64,000 nt of DNA from Paragonimus westermani (taxonomy: Eukaryota; Platyhelminthes; Trematoda; Plagiorchiida; Troglotrematidae): contig QNGE01000101.1 in NCBI GenBank assembly GCA_008508345.1, positions 117,509 to 181,508 on the forward strand, in the 5' to 3' direction. Position 1 is the first letter of the stretch. Each line of letters opens with the position of its first letter. The position numbers and the translations under genes are program-made. Below the pieces are notes generated by a model that saw nothing but the letters and a program-made list of their open reading frames with translations, had not been told where the DNA came from and searched no databases. Of the stretch, positions 1 to 10,202 are shown one piece after another.

Positions 1-475
1 GAAAGTTACATAGGCAGAACCGAGAGGTGCTTGATCTCCAGAGTGAAGGAACATTTGCCTAAGTGGGTGCAGAGCTCTGTATTACAGAAGAACGACAGTG
101 TTGTTGAAACACGCAAGCAACCGGCGTCCGCAGTCGCAAGACACGTCCTGACCACTGGTCACGTTATCGACCCAATGTGTGCATTCAGAATCTTATTACG
201 TCACTCCAATCCAAGATTCTTGCGGTTTGCTGAGGCGGTCGCAATCAATCGACTGAAGCCGACCTTGTGTGTTCAGAAACAATTGTTCGTAAACTTGACC
301 CTTCCCTGGACCTAGTGACCTTTCCTAAACCACCGATTGACTATCAACCCTGCTCCCTAACTGCTCGATATAAAAAACCCGTTTCATGTTATTGCAAATT
401 TGGTACTGACGAGTCAATACAAAATGCTTGCATCTACCAGTTTTCGTGTTCTAACAGTTTTGTTCAAATCTAGTT
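1..475 (+). mobile_element. Penelope-like element, 3' end with GIY-YIG domain
   Basis: The frame is open from base 1 to the stop at 313-315 (104 codons) and enters from outside the window. It reads as the C-terminal half of the GIY-YIG endonuclease of a Penelope-like retroelement. The YIG motif with its basic follow-up is ESYIGRTERCL, then the R..EHLPKWVQ block, then SAVARH, TGHVIDP and an E in FAEAVAI where the family has its metal-binding glutamate. Known role of the family: the RT plus GIY-YIG protein nicks target DNA and primes reverse transcription. The first half of the GIY-YIG domain and the RT lie off the left edge. After the stop comes a non-coding tail of about 160 bp, also found at 16.9 kb, 19.2 kb, 21.0 kb and 43.2 kb, ending in a hammerhead-like fold. 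The reading frame is unbroken here, so this is one of the younger copies. The right border is approximate. Confidence 0.85.
401..439 (+). ncRNA. Hammerhead ribozyme relict in PLE tail
   Basis: This 39-nt segment has the hammerhead layout. Stem I is TGGTA paired with TACCA. The core CTGACGA is allowed, since the seventh base is free. Stem II is short, GTCAATAC. Stem III is ATG/CAT closing a CTTG loop. The cleavage-site C follows the AT before TACCA. The GAA box has changed to AAA (G12 to A), a base the catalytic core needs, so I predict no self-cleavage. Same length and position in the tail as the copy at 17033-17071. Confidence 0.7.
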
Positions 476-1270
476 TCAGTTAACCCACTAGTGTTAACTG
501 ATATTGTATTGCTGAATAGAACGCATTATGCAAATCCACACTTGTTTGCTTACTTGCCAGTGACGACAAAAATATTCAAAATGTGAATGCTGCAATGTAT
601 TTTATAGATACAAATTTTCGGTGTTCTGGGAATCAGAAGCCGTATTTTCCTGGGAAATAAATATTATTTTTTGATGCGACATAGAGTATGGAGTGTGAAA
701 CAACCGTTGTTTTCATAAGCCGTTCAATCCTAAAACCTGCCTTAATCACTTCAGTTGGAAAACCAATTGAAGTTGAAAAGTATTTGGTTTTTATTAGATA
801 AGAACGATTGTCAAAATCGCTTGCAACGTATGTAACGAAAACGACTCATAAAAAATAATTTCACTTGCAAATGGGTAGCTGCCAATGTGAAACATGAGAA
901 CCTAATCACTTGTCTGTGTTCATCATGTAGGAACAACTGTTTTTATGAATGCGCCCGAAAGCACGAATAAATAACAGGAACAAATTTGGATTGCTGCCAA
1001 CTTGTTAATTGTCTGTCGAATATTGAAACGCATCTTGTTCACGCATTGTATTTGAGTGGAAGAAGATTCAGACCTCACGCTGTATGTGAACTTTTTCGGA
1101 CAATTTTTCAGTCTGAAAGCCGCTCAAACGTGCTGGCTACACTCCAAGTTAGGTAGGTTTTCCAACCAACCTCACTCGAAATGAATCATTGGATCGGTTT
1201 CAATCCTTTTTAGCTAGTCAGTGGCCCTTATCCTTGCTGCGATAGAGAGGGTTGGGCACTCATATGTATT
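476..1270. other. No feature recognised
   Basis: AT-rich DNA with stops in all frames. I see no repeat match, RNA fold or exon-like frame here. Confidence 0.5.
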
Positions 1271-1274
1271 AATT

Positions 1275-1360
1275 TGGGCGTGCCTTATGGGAGGTCAATG
1301 TCACCGCGTTCAACTCGGTTGCATCGTGAAAACGCGATCGAAGTTCTACTGAATGCCATG
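1275..1360 (+). repeat. Degenerate head of the tRNA-derived repeat
   Basis: The stretch CGTGCCTTATGGGAGGTCAA and what follows resembles the tRNA-like head and its 5' flank in the copy at 42073-42512 (reverse strand there, CGTGCCTAATGTGAGGTCAA). The similarity fades after about 85 bp and the hammerhead part is missing. Borders are approximate. Confidence 0.35.
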
Positions 1361-4300
1361 ACAATGTCATTCGCTACTGACGTCATCAAATTAGAGTGGA
1401 ACCTTGGCCAAGTACTTCTCTTCTATCGTGATTAACTGGAATGTCCATCTGAGTGCAACTGCTGAAAACAAATTTAAATGATTTCACATTGATATCAACC
1501 TCACCCTCGGATACACGAAATTGGTTTAAAATATAAATATATCAAACAGAAAGTATCTGAAGATGAAGTTTCTCAAAACAGCTCTAGGCTTCTGTCTGAT
1601 GATGTTGAAATTTGAAATTTGACTTCACTTAACCATGACCACTTACATTTCTGAAGTTGATGGTTCAAGACGACTTCTGATCCACAAGTGTACGCTTTCC
1701 AAACAATTGCTTTGGATACGTTGATTGAGAAACATTGTAATTTTGAAAATCCACATCGTAAACAAATGAAACTTGAAAAGTGGTATTAAAAGTTCTGCTA
1801 GAGACGATTGTCAACTAAATCCGTTTGACATACCACTGCAAGTTAGCCTAAAAGAGTGAAAGACCTCCATGTCGTCTGAGCATTTGATTCATGCAACTTT
1901 TATGTTACATAATATTGGTCAAAAAATTTCAAAATGATTCATGGCTACTGAAAAAAAAGTGAGAATCAGTTGGTGTTTGGCATGTTTTTAACTCAAAACC
2001 GAGTAACCAACTTCGTCCAAAGAAAACTTACCCAAGTGATGTCTTCAGACTTTTGCTATCCCGGACAGGAGGAACATATCTGAGGGTAGGACACAAATAT
2101 TCAGCTGGTGCTAAAATATAGTACAATTCGAAACCGTTAATGATATGCGAGAGAATGTATTCTACATGACGAAACAGTCAGCCTGCTGAGCGAAGTAAGT
2201 GCATAGGTAAGCTGGCCACTTGCCTCTGATATAACCTGTGGTAGCGGAAAATTGGTGCCGGGGAAATGAAACCATTTTTCGAAAAGCAGTACTCATCATT
2301 TCCAGAAGTACTGTGACTGTCCTGAGGCTCCTAACCAACCCAGACAATGTTGACTTTGGTTTTTGTAGTGCAACGAAAATTGGCTTCTGCCACTGCAGGG
2401 AACACCCATTAACAAAGTGTCGTTTGGCTGGATGTATACCGTTGACGCTGAGCTGTTCATAGCCAGCGTAAGTGCGTAAGACCCAGTGCGCAGATTACAG
2501 TGACGCATATGGTCGCCTGTCGTCCTTTTTGCTTAGTTTCGCTCTCAACCACTAAGGACACGAGAGCACATGTAACACCGCAACCGACTAACTTCGTATT
2601 GAAAACTCAAGATGATATTTCGGCAAATCCACGCACCCAAAAACCGTTACTCTCCAGCTAAATAACCTAGGAAACACAGCCCGCCACACAACAACACGTG
2701 CCAGGTGATGATTACATGCAGCAACTTTTATACACTAATCGTTGATAGAACCTAAGTGTCAGAAATCCGGGTGCTGGCGTTTAAAAAAAGAAATTGAATT
2801 CAGTTTTGAATATGCGCATAATTCTACACCTCATTATACGCTATATGCTTCAGTACATTATCAGACAATTTCCGGCTAGCATCAACAGACCAAACAATTT
2901 GAGTTGATATCTTTCCTTTCTTCGTTTTGCTTATGTATTCATGAAATACCGGAGGATAATTTTGACTACTAATTACCAGATATAAATTTATATACCAATA
3001 TTGGCTTACCCACATTAACGTGAAAAATATTTAGTACGTGAAAATATTCGTAGTGTTTCACTGTCTATTGTAAACTAATAGCTTCTCGCAGAAATTCAAG
3101 ATAGGTCCGTAATCGCCAAAGTGACATTTTGGAACGCCTCCATAGATAACCAAAATCTGATATCTGCCTAAATAAACAAAAGCTCTGATGTGGCTTTGGG
3201 GGATATTCAGAGGTGTAATCCGTTGTCTAGAAGGATGGTGTACAGAAATCTTTTATACACCGAATAGTCTTGATCGTTCATCAAATCTGGAGAAGAATTT
3301 TATTCATTACTTACACATGTCTGGTATGCTCATTTGGATACGGGCTCCCTGTGACAATTCTCCAATTTTCGCTATGATAATGCCATTGAATGTGTTCAAG
3401 TAGACTTGATTTTGGTGTACTATCCAATAGTATGGGTAAAAGAGCGTTTATTATTGTGATTTTGATGTTTAAATATTTTGTCCGAAACAAATATTCAATA
3501 TGAGGCATGTATTAATTTGAATATATCTTCCGATGCAAGTAATTCTCTTTTGTTAAGAAGGAGTAAAAACTTGGGTATTGAAGTTTGTCACCACATGATC
3601 GCCACGAAGTGTGCAGGCAGTTATTTCACATTTTCGGATCTGAGGATAGGTTAATGCAATAAAGCATTTTGTTGAAGGAGACGTTAAAAATCTGTTCAAA
3701 GGAGCTCCTTATTTATGGTGACATTTCTAAAAAAGGAATAAAGCATAAAGTGGCAGCTATTCACATAAGAACTGGAACGATGCAAAATCTAAAGCTATGA
3801 ATAACACAACAACTGAAGCGTTAAACTGGCAGACATGCGATGTGAAACTCATCAAACTTCCCCATTTTACAGGTACACATAATTATGACTTGTACGACTT
3901 ACCGAACCAGAGTGAAGCTTAGGCCACATTTGTTATAAGCATCCTAGGAATGCGGACGGTTAGGCTGACGATACAGCATTATTGCCTATATTATTCTTAT
4001 AGTGCTGTTGTGTTTCTCACTTCGCACGTATTCTAACACTCTCTCAAGCCGTCCATCGGGATACTGAATGGCACAAACAGGCACCAGATTAAGTGAACAA
4101 GTAAATACCGAATCGTACAATCTATTGGTGACAACGGTGATTAGAATCAGGACGTTGTGAGGGTGTATCTCTGTAGTTCAGAGTATGAAAATTAATCCGA
4201 TATCATACTTCTGGTGTCCTTCTCACTTTTTTATTTGTTGAATTAAAGATAGCGGATGTTTTGTTCCAAATCCTACAGTGGGGATAAAAACCATAATTAT

Positions 4301-4677
4301 TTTATGCACCGGATTAAACTGTGACGATTTACGTCCAGCTTGAAGCATGCCAACATACTACCAACTCTAGGGATTTAGTTTTGCATTATCCTGTGAACCT
4401 GTCCAAGATAACTACACATGGATTTGATTGCAGACCTTCTAGCCCGCTAAATGTGGTGTTTGTATAATCGTGAACTTATCTCAAAAGTACATTTTCGTAG
4501 ACGTGATGTTGCGTAAACTACATTGTAGGCGGTAGTCACAAAAACACTTGAATCGGCTTGTTTGACAGCAACTCATATGGCATTTGTGCTAGCAAAGTGT
4601 GCTCTGGATAATCATGTCTTTAGAAACTGGGGATAAACTCTGGTTCCATTGTAACAAGTTCCTCTTGATTGATCAAG
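1361..4677. other. No gene recognised; weak splice-flanked frames
   Basis: No repeat or RNA was recognised. On the minus strand 2032-2079 is a 48-nt open stretch between a pyrimidine-rich CTCAG acceptor and a GG|GTAAGT donor. It would encode YVPPVRDSKSLKTSL, with equal phase at both ends. A similar 41-nt stretch is 3903-3943 (minus). Chance matches of this size are common in 64 kb, so neither is called as a gene. Confidence 0.3.
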
Positions 4678-4852
4678 GAACTGACTATCTGATAAGTAGT
4701 CGGGGGTTTGGTTTATTTTCAAATTGACCATCACTCACATTTCATCGCAGTCTTTGCATTCAGATAGATTTTCGAGCCATCCTATTTCGAAAAAAAGCAC
4801 TAGACTCGAGTTTCTCTCTCATGAGAGCTCGTCAGTAGTGCATATCCTTGCC
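4678..4852 (-). repeat. HHR-bearing tRNA-derived repeat, 3' half
   Basis: On the minus strand this holds the hammerhead, the block ending GAATGCGAAGGCTGCGAT (here with changes) and the tail that ends near the CCGACTACT motif. The same blocks occur at 42.1 kb and 60.9 kb. The tRNA-like head should follow at higher coordinates but is cut off by the single N at 4853. The 14-mer GAACTGACTATCTG lies at 4678-4691 and again at 4860-4873, just past the N. It could be a target-site duplication, or the tail of the next tandem unit. Confidence 0.7.
4797..4841 (-). ncRNA. Hammerhead ribozyme, one core-adjacent change
   Basis: This 45-nt minus-strand fold has stem I GCACTA/TAGTGC, core CTGACGA, stem II GCTCT/AGAGA closing a CATG loop, GAA, stem III AC/GT with loop TCGA, and cleavage-site C. 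The base at 11.1 is A where the intact copy has C, so the G10.1-C11.1 pair is lost. Activity is probably reduced. The core change T7 to C is neutral in known hammerheads. Confidence 0.7.
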
Positions 4853-4853
4853 N
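4853..4853. other. Single-N scaffold joint inside a repeat
   Basis: One N falls exactly where the repeat should run on into its tRNA-like head. The sequence resumes with a copy of the repeat's tail flank (GAACTGACTATCTG). I infer collapsed or unresolved tandem repeat here; the true gap length is unknown. Confidence 0.6.
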
Positions 4854-5104
4854 CGCTGAGAACTGACTATCTGTTAGAACAACGGGGGTGATCCATAATA
4901 AATTACTAGTTAAAACGTTATAAGCACACTGTGTGGGTAGAAAACAGTTCAACGAGATGCCTGGAATGCGCAAAAATAAGTCGAACACAAGTTACTAGTG
5001 ATCGCATCTTGCACTTTCCAGCAGACATTCTAGCTGGCCCAAATCAAAAGGTAGCGCTAGGCGCGAGTTTTACTCTTGCTAGAAATCACCAACAGTGTGA
5101 ATTC

Positions 5105-5200
5105 CTACCAAACCTGGATCCAGAACTTCAATGGCATTTACACCTTGGGCAGTGCGCCATTGACCTCACAATAGACACGATTGGGATGTTATATTACGAT
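5105..5200 (-). repeat. Degenerate head of the tRNA-derived repeat
   Basis: CAGTGCGCCATTGACCTCAC matches the A-box region of the copy at 42.3 kb (CACTGCGCCATTGACCTCAC), with weaker similarity on the B-box side. The B box is not intact. Probably the remains of a further unit of the same repeat. Confidence 0.4.
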
Positions 5201-8200
5201 TTTATGCCTGGATTTCGACTCTCGACTCTAGCAAGAATGTGAACTGTTGATAAACTCTACAATGTGCAAAACAAGAGTCTTGATTCTTTTCAAATGAAGC
5301 TCCCTGGAAAACCCAATGGGGAGGGAAAACTACGACAGTTTTTGATATTCAACTACTGACAGCAACTTGCCCACACATTCTCGGTGAAATGTGTTGTTCC
5401 TAGAAATATAGCCCTCCGTAATGAAGTAATATAGGTTTGCGCAGGTGTAAGATTTCGAAAGATGAAATCTTCAACTTCGTTTTTCGTCCCCATATCTGTA
5501 GGCACACGCAGGTGAACAAACTGCTGTGAAGAGTTTTATTATCTCAAAGTTGGGAAAGATGGTTACTACACGGGAAATTGGTTTGACACCAAAATTCGGC
5601 CAGTTTAATGCACATTAATTGTAGTTAGGATAGGCGCCAAGATTTGCATGTTAGCGTTATTTTAAAGTGGCATATCAGTCGAATTTTTTCGATGCGCTTC
5701 ATTGTTCTATAGCACAAAAAAGGATGGGATTTGTATACGTGGCTCTATGTTCGCGCTTTCCAAACGTGTTTTAGCAAACGTAGGACAGTATGTTATGAAG
5801 ACGCCGATATTTATCATGTGTTATTTATGCTTTGGTCCGTGGTTATTACGAAAACGACTATCTGAATCCTACCGAAAATTTTCTTTTTCAGCATAAACTG
5901 TAGGTATTAGTGAATGTAGGTTGGTTTAATTTCCACAACCCACAGCTGTCCACAGATTGTGTTGTCGTAGAATCTTCAGCCAGCCGCATTCAAACGGACG
6001 CAATAAACCTGTCTTCCTCTCGCTAGGTCGAACTATAGTGCGCTAATATTCAAGAATAATCGATTGATTGTAAGTAATCCTCAGGTTTTTAGAACACTTT
6101 AGAGAATGGCAATAACTCTTCCGTTAACTCCTGCCTATCATCTCAAGGGTTAGACGTGTGTTCTCCTTGATCTCAAAGAATTCAATGAAACTGTCGGACA
6201 AAACAACATTCTGACAGACACTAGCAGAATTTAGCCAATATAATTTGTGTGATGTTTACATTCGTTGTAACTTTCCGTTCGCAGAGGATGTTCGGCCGGT
6301 CCCTGTGAAAGAGAGACGCTGGATTAAATTTTCAATTCTGTTTACGCTAATGCCGATGAAGCATTTATTTATCGCAGTAAAGGTTTCACCTCAGGGTCAG
6401 GTTTCTGTGAATCAATTACATTGATCACTGGAGCGGGTGGTTGAACGTTCTGTGAAAAACAGCGATTGTTATACAATTTACACTATCTTGCTTACAGTGT
6501 AACAGGTTTATTGAAATTAAGGAAAAGCGACTCGTATGCTTTTATCTTAACGTAAGTTTTGATTTCGCAAGTATCCTATAACACTGGCTCTGGTTTACGC
6601 CACAACCATTACTTCTAACGGGTACTGTTTGTTGACGAAGTTTCCGGTTTGCAGGTGCACATCGATTGACTTTTGTATTCAACAGATTGTTGTTCTAGCC
6701 CGAGAGTCAGAAGATCCCGAACGCAGATCGAGAAGTAAACAAAGGGTGAAAATTAAGTGTATCTCATCTTTATACAACTGGCTACCGTGCACCACGCTAA
6801 GTAGCGAAGTAACCAAAGCAGTACAGTGTGTGTTACTACTGTTGTCTGTTCAATGGGCTATCCTATCTTTCAACTGACGATATGATAAACCTGATTCAAT
6901 GGCAATGCGCTTGCCGCTTATCTTAGTATTACGCAAGGCTTAACTTCAAATGAATTGCATTTAAACGTCAAACCTTCAAATGTATCGAAGAAATGGCTGT
7001 TCACTTTTTACGGCACCGTATATCAAACCAGTTTTGATGACAATCTACTGATCAGCTGTTCATCTGCCCATTATATATTTTGTTCGCCATGAGTACAAAC
7101 CAGACTGTCACGTTTTTGTACATTGAAAGATACTTTACGTTGCGCTTAATTCCAGTGCGTTTGTCTGTGCATTTATGTTAGCCAAGAGTGAAATTTTTCA
7201 TTTGTACATTAGGAATGTTTACGCCGTGTTCATGCACAGGTGGACGGAGCGTTTGGAGAGAAGTAACCAAGCACTTAAGTTGATTCTTGGGTGGTGTGAA
7301 TTTTCAAGCTGTGTTTTTCATACTTGCTAAACGTTCTGTTGTACTGCATTTATATTAATGCATGTTTTTAGGTGTCGTAGTTTACGCAGCTCTGAAATTT
7401 CTTTGGTAGTAAACAAAGATTCATCATAAAACATTCACTGTACTGGAAAAACTAACAAGTCTCTATATGGACCTGTACGTCAGCTTTCTGAGGACGCAAT
7501 TGTTCTCGCATACAATTCTTCTTGTCCCTTCCTGCTAGCTTAGCGTTCTTGCATAACGAAAACTTGTTTCACTTTATTTGTTTGGTGGAAAAACAGTAAC
7601 ATTTCTAACTTTTGTTTTTGATGCATCCACCTGCTGGTCGGCCAATCTGTATTTTATTTGCATCTTTGTCCTGTACCTCTGACTGCCGTTTCCAAACTCC
7701 ACTATTTTCGAGGTTTTACGTAGTTCTCCACAAAGCCGTAAAAGCTTTTGACTGACTGACCCAACGAAGTCACAACATGTTCTGCATTTAGTGCAAAATT
7801 CCATGAACCAAGCAACCGAACAGCTTTAAATGGTGAGATTAAGTTATGTTCAGAACCCACCCATATAAATTCTTTTAGACCTTTTAGTTGGAAGACGATC
7901 GTTCGAATTATCATTGTCTCATAATTTGGTGCCGAAAATGATTTGCTGCAATACCTGGTTGTATTCGATTTTGTGTATTTGTGTATATTTAACATGCCCC
8001 TCATATCTATTTTTTAAACCGTCTATGCTCAACTTGCAGATTGCCTCAGCTTTTTTCATATGTGCAACTAAGAGAAAACTTGAGTCAAAACATATAGGCC
8101 CCGAAAATGTGAAACATTTAAAGAACTTATTGAAATCCCTCGACTGCGTGCATGACCAAGCTGGATATTCACATAGCGTCGAAATCTACTGCTTTGGTCC

Positions 8201-8480
8201 GCACGCTGTGTGGTAGTTCATTAATGTGACAAATTCAACACACCAGACAGACCACTGCTGTTCATCGAAAGTTCGGGAACCAGAACTTGCTAACATTGTC
8301 AAAGACAGAAAAAATATAGTCGAAGTCGTGGTCAGGCAATTTTGGTGGACCTCGCAAAGTAAAACTCATTACTAAGAATGCTTTCTTACAAGTGATGTAA
8401 TCCAACAAGGCAACGGTAGTCAGAAGGAAAGTTGTGTCGTTTCTGTTCATGAATACTTAACGAAGATGGTAGGACAGCCA
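5201..8480. other. No feature recognised
   Basis: Scattered open frames of 60 to 100 codons on both strands (the longest at 7702-8004 minus and 7914-8216 plus) overlap each other antiparallel. They show no motif I know. I see no repeat or RNA gene. Confidence 0.4.
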
Positions 8481-8977
8481 GTTGTGCACATCTAGCGTAA
8501 AAAATGTGAAAGTCAAAGAATTTGTGATCAGCATTCCGAAAGAATTACTAACTGGTTCTGAACTTCTAAAATGCCTGATCCCCTCTGAGAACAAACGCGA
8601 TCATAACATAAAACAGGTGTTGAACAGTTACATTTCTGTGATTGGAATGGACAATACGGTTTTAAAATGTACACATCTACTTCTGTTTTGAAGAGGAGGA
8701 TATTTCAGCCCAACTCAAGTAGCTGGCGAAAGGTTTATCTGTCTCTTTAATAAATGGTGTGAGTCGTGGTAACCAGGTAGACGCGCGGCAATCCCCAATC
8801 CACCTTTCAGTTGATTACAGCCGTTGGGTATGGAGGGCATTGTTTGAAGTGAAGCGGTTTAAATATCGAGAGTTTTTTCCTACGTTGAAAGAAGAACAAC
8901 CACACGTTTGCTTCGCATCTTTACGGGTGGGCTTCTATGCGGACTTAACGGAGGTGTTCAAACGTTTACTTGAATAA
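8481..8977 (+). other. Two unidentified open frames
   Basis: Open plus-strand frames run at 8482-8691 and 8759-8977. The second contains a possible acceptor (CACCTTTCAG) and then DYSRWVWRALFEVK and onward. Its RQSPIHL resembles the RQSPINI of carbonic anhydrases, but no other part of that fold follows. Together with the frames at 9.2-10.2 kb they may mark a plus-strand gene, or simply chance. I do not assign a function. Confidence 0.2.
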
Positions 8978-9172
8978 TTAGGTTGTCTATTCCTAAAAAG
9001 CATTTTGTGCAAATTTTATGGAGGGGTCGATAATCAAGTCAGGATTTCTAACCAACAGTATGTGGTATGTGCAAATCTTGTAAAGTTGAGTGCCCGCGTG
9101 AATAGTTTATTCGAAGGTTTTCACTGAAAAATTTGGTTAATTTGTAGACAATTTGTAAACCACATCGTCCAT

Positions 9173-9253
9173 ATGCCCAAACTACGGAGAGTGAAATATC
9201 GGGCTGCTAAACCGAAGGTGGTTTACGACTATCTTTTGACAGAGCTTGTAGAG
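9173..9253 (+). CDS. Candidate 5' coding exon, unidentified
   Basis: An ATG at 9173 opens 27 codons (MPKLRRVKYRAAKPKVVYD and onward, ending TELVE) that run straight into a strong donor, GAG|GTAAGC. The peptide is basic and has no bias towards AT-rich codons, which makes it look coding. The frame is also open upstream to a possible acceptor at 9147, so it could be internal rather than first. The exon ends in phase 0. The nearest frame that continues it is 9442-9498. I recognise no family. Chance is possible at this length. Confidence 0.3.
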
Positions 9254-9441
9254 GTAAGCGGCAGTTGGTTTCCGTTACGGATTGCGCTATAGATTTGGGC
9301 AATTTCGACTGAAGTGAGTATAAATCTGAGGGTGACTCAAGACTGGATATTTGGTTGACACCTGTGAAACCGCATTATAATGAATGCCGGCCAATAATCG
9401 GGAAAAAAATGCTTGACAGTTAGTTTTTTGGCAACGATCAG

Positions 9442-9498
9442 CTGCCATGGGAAAGAAGATATCACTCGTTAAATCAACTCCTCTGTTTGGACTATTAG
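9442..9498 (+). CDS. Candidate short terminal exon, unidentified
   Basis: A T-rich tract and GATCAG acceptor precede a phase-0 frame of 18 codons, LPWERRYHSLNQLLCLDY, then TAG. It would join the exon ending at 9253 without a frame change, across an intron of 188 bp. Evidence is only splice signals and an open frame; I see no nearby AATAAA. Confidence 0.2.
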   Translation: MPWERRYHSLNQLLCLDY

Positions 9499-9593
9499 GT
9501 GGAACAACTATAAACACTTGAAAAAGCTTCATCGCCAGCTTACGTTTCTCCTAAGTTCCTGTTGGTCTATACATAACGCGGTTTTCTTGATAG

Positions 9594-9771
9594 AGAGACC
9601 ACATTCTTGCAAAATGTAAACCGCAATGGAAGTATAACCTCAGTTGTTGAACACTTGGCTGATTTAAATACACCTACATGCTACGTCCATTCAATGAATT
9701 ATTGTGCTCAGCGTTCGTATTCTTCTGTTGTTACACTTCAAGTAATGCAAGATTTCAACGCGTGGTGGTGA
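9594..9771 (+). CDS. Candidate exon, unidentified
   Basis: After a pyrimidine-rich acceptor (TTTTCTTGATAG) the frame stays open for 58 codons (ETTFLQNVNRNGSITSVVEH and onward) to a TGA at 9769-9771. A donor-like CAA|GTAATG lies at 9741. The incoming phase does not match the exon ending at 9253, so a missing exon or a separate transcript would be needed. No domain is recognised. Confidence 0.2.
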
Positions 9772-9934
9772 TCAGCGCCACAAATTAGCTTGCTTGATCT
9801 TCTAATGAATTAACTGGTTCTTTCATCCTGACTGGCATATTTTGCCTCAACGAACAGACCATCACCACCTCGACCAGCGCTTGTGGCAGTAGTGACGGAA
9901 TTAACAAACAATTGGTTTCTCATTCCACCAAGTC

Positions 9935-10202
9935 ATGGCTGCCCACCGTATTTATACACATCTTCGACGTACAGGAAACTTAAACCTGTATGAGAACAGC
10001 GATGGTAAATTAATAAGCCAGACACAGTCAGAGCTGGAGAGGGCTCTACCTGGCTTTCACGACCATATCGAACCCACCCCAAAGGTATGAATATTTCAAC
10101 CTACTCTCACCTCAATGAGTGACCGATGTCAGTAAACAAAAACAAGCACAAAACTGCAACTCCATCTTGCTTCAGATGTTAATTGATCGAATGTTTGCGT
10201 AG
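9935..10202 (+). CDS. Candidate two-exon coding segment, unidentified
   Basis: The ATG at 9935 has G at +4 and a purine-rich lead. It opens 50 codons (MAAHRIYTHLRRTGNLNLYE and onward, ending IEPTPK) that stop exactly at a donor, CCAAAG|GTATGA (9935-10084). An acceptor, CTTGCTTCAG, follows 91 bases later and continues in the same phase with MLIDRMFA and a TAG at 10200-10202. An AATAAA at 10435-10440 could end the message. The peptide has ordinary amino-acid composition. The 9.2-9.8 kb frames could be upstream exons, but their phases do not all fit. I recognise no family. Confidence 0.35.

Noticed and set aside
8759..8977. RQSPIHL resembling the RQSPINI signature of alpha-carbonic anhydrase
   Set aside because: Only this heptamer fits. 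The zinc-binding histidines and the following strands are absent and the next exon-like frames do not supply them.
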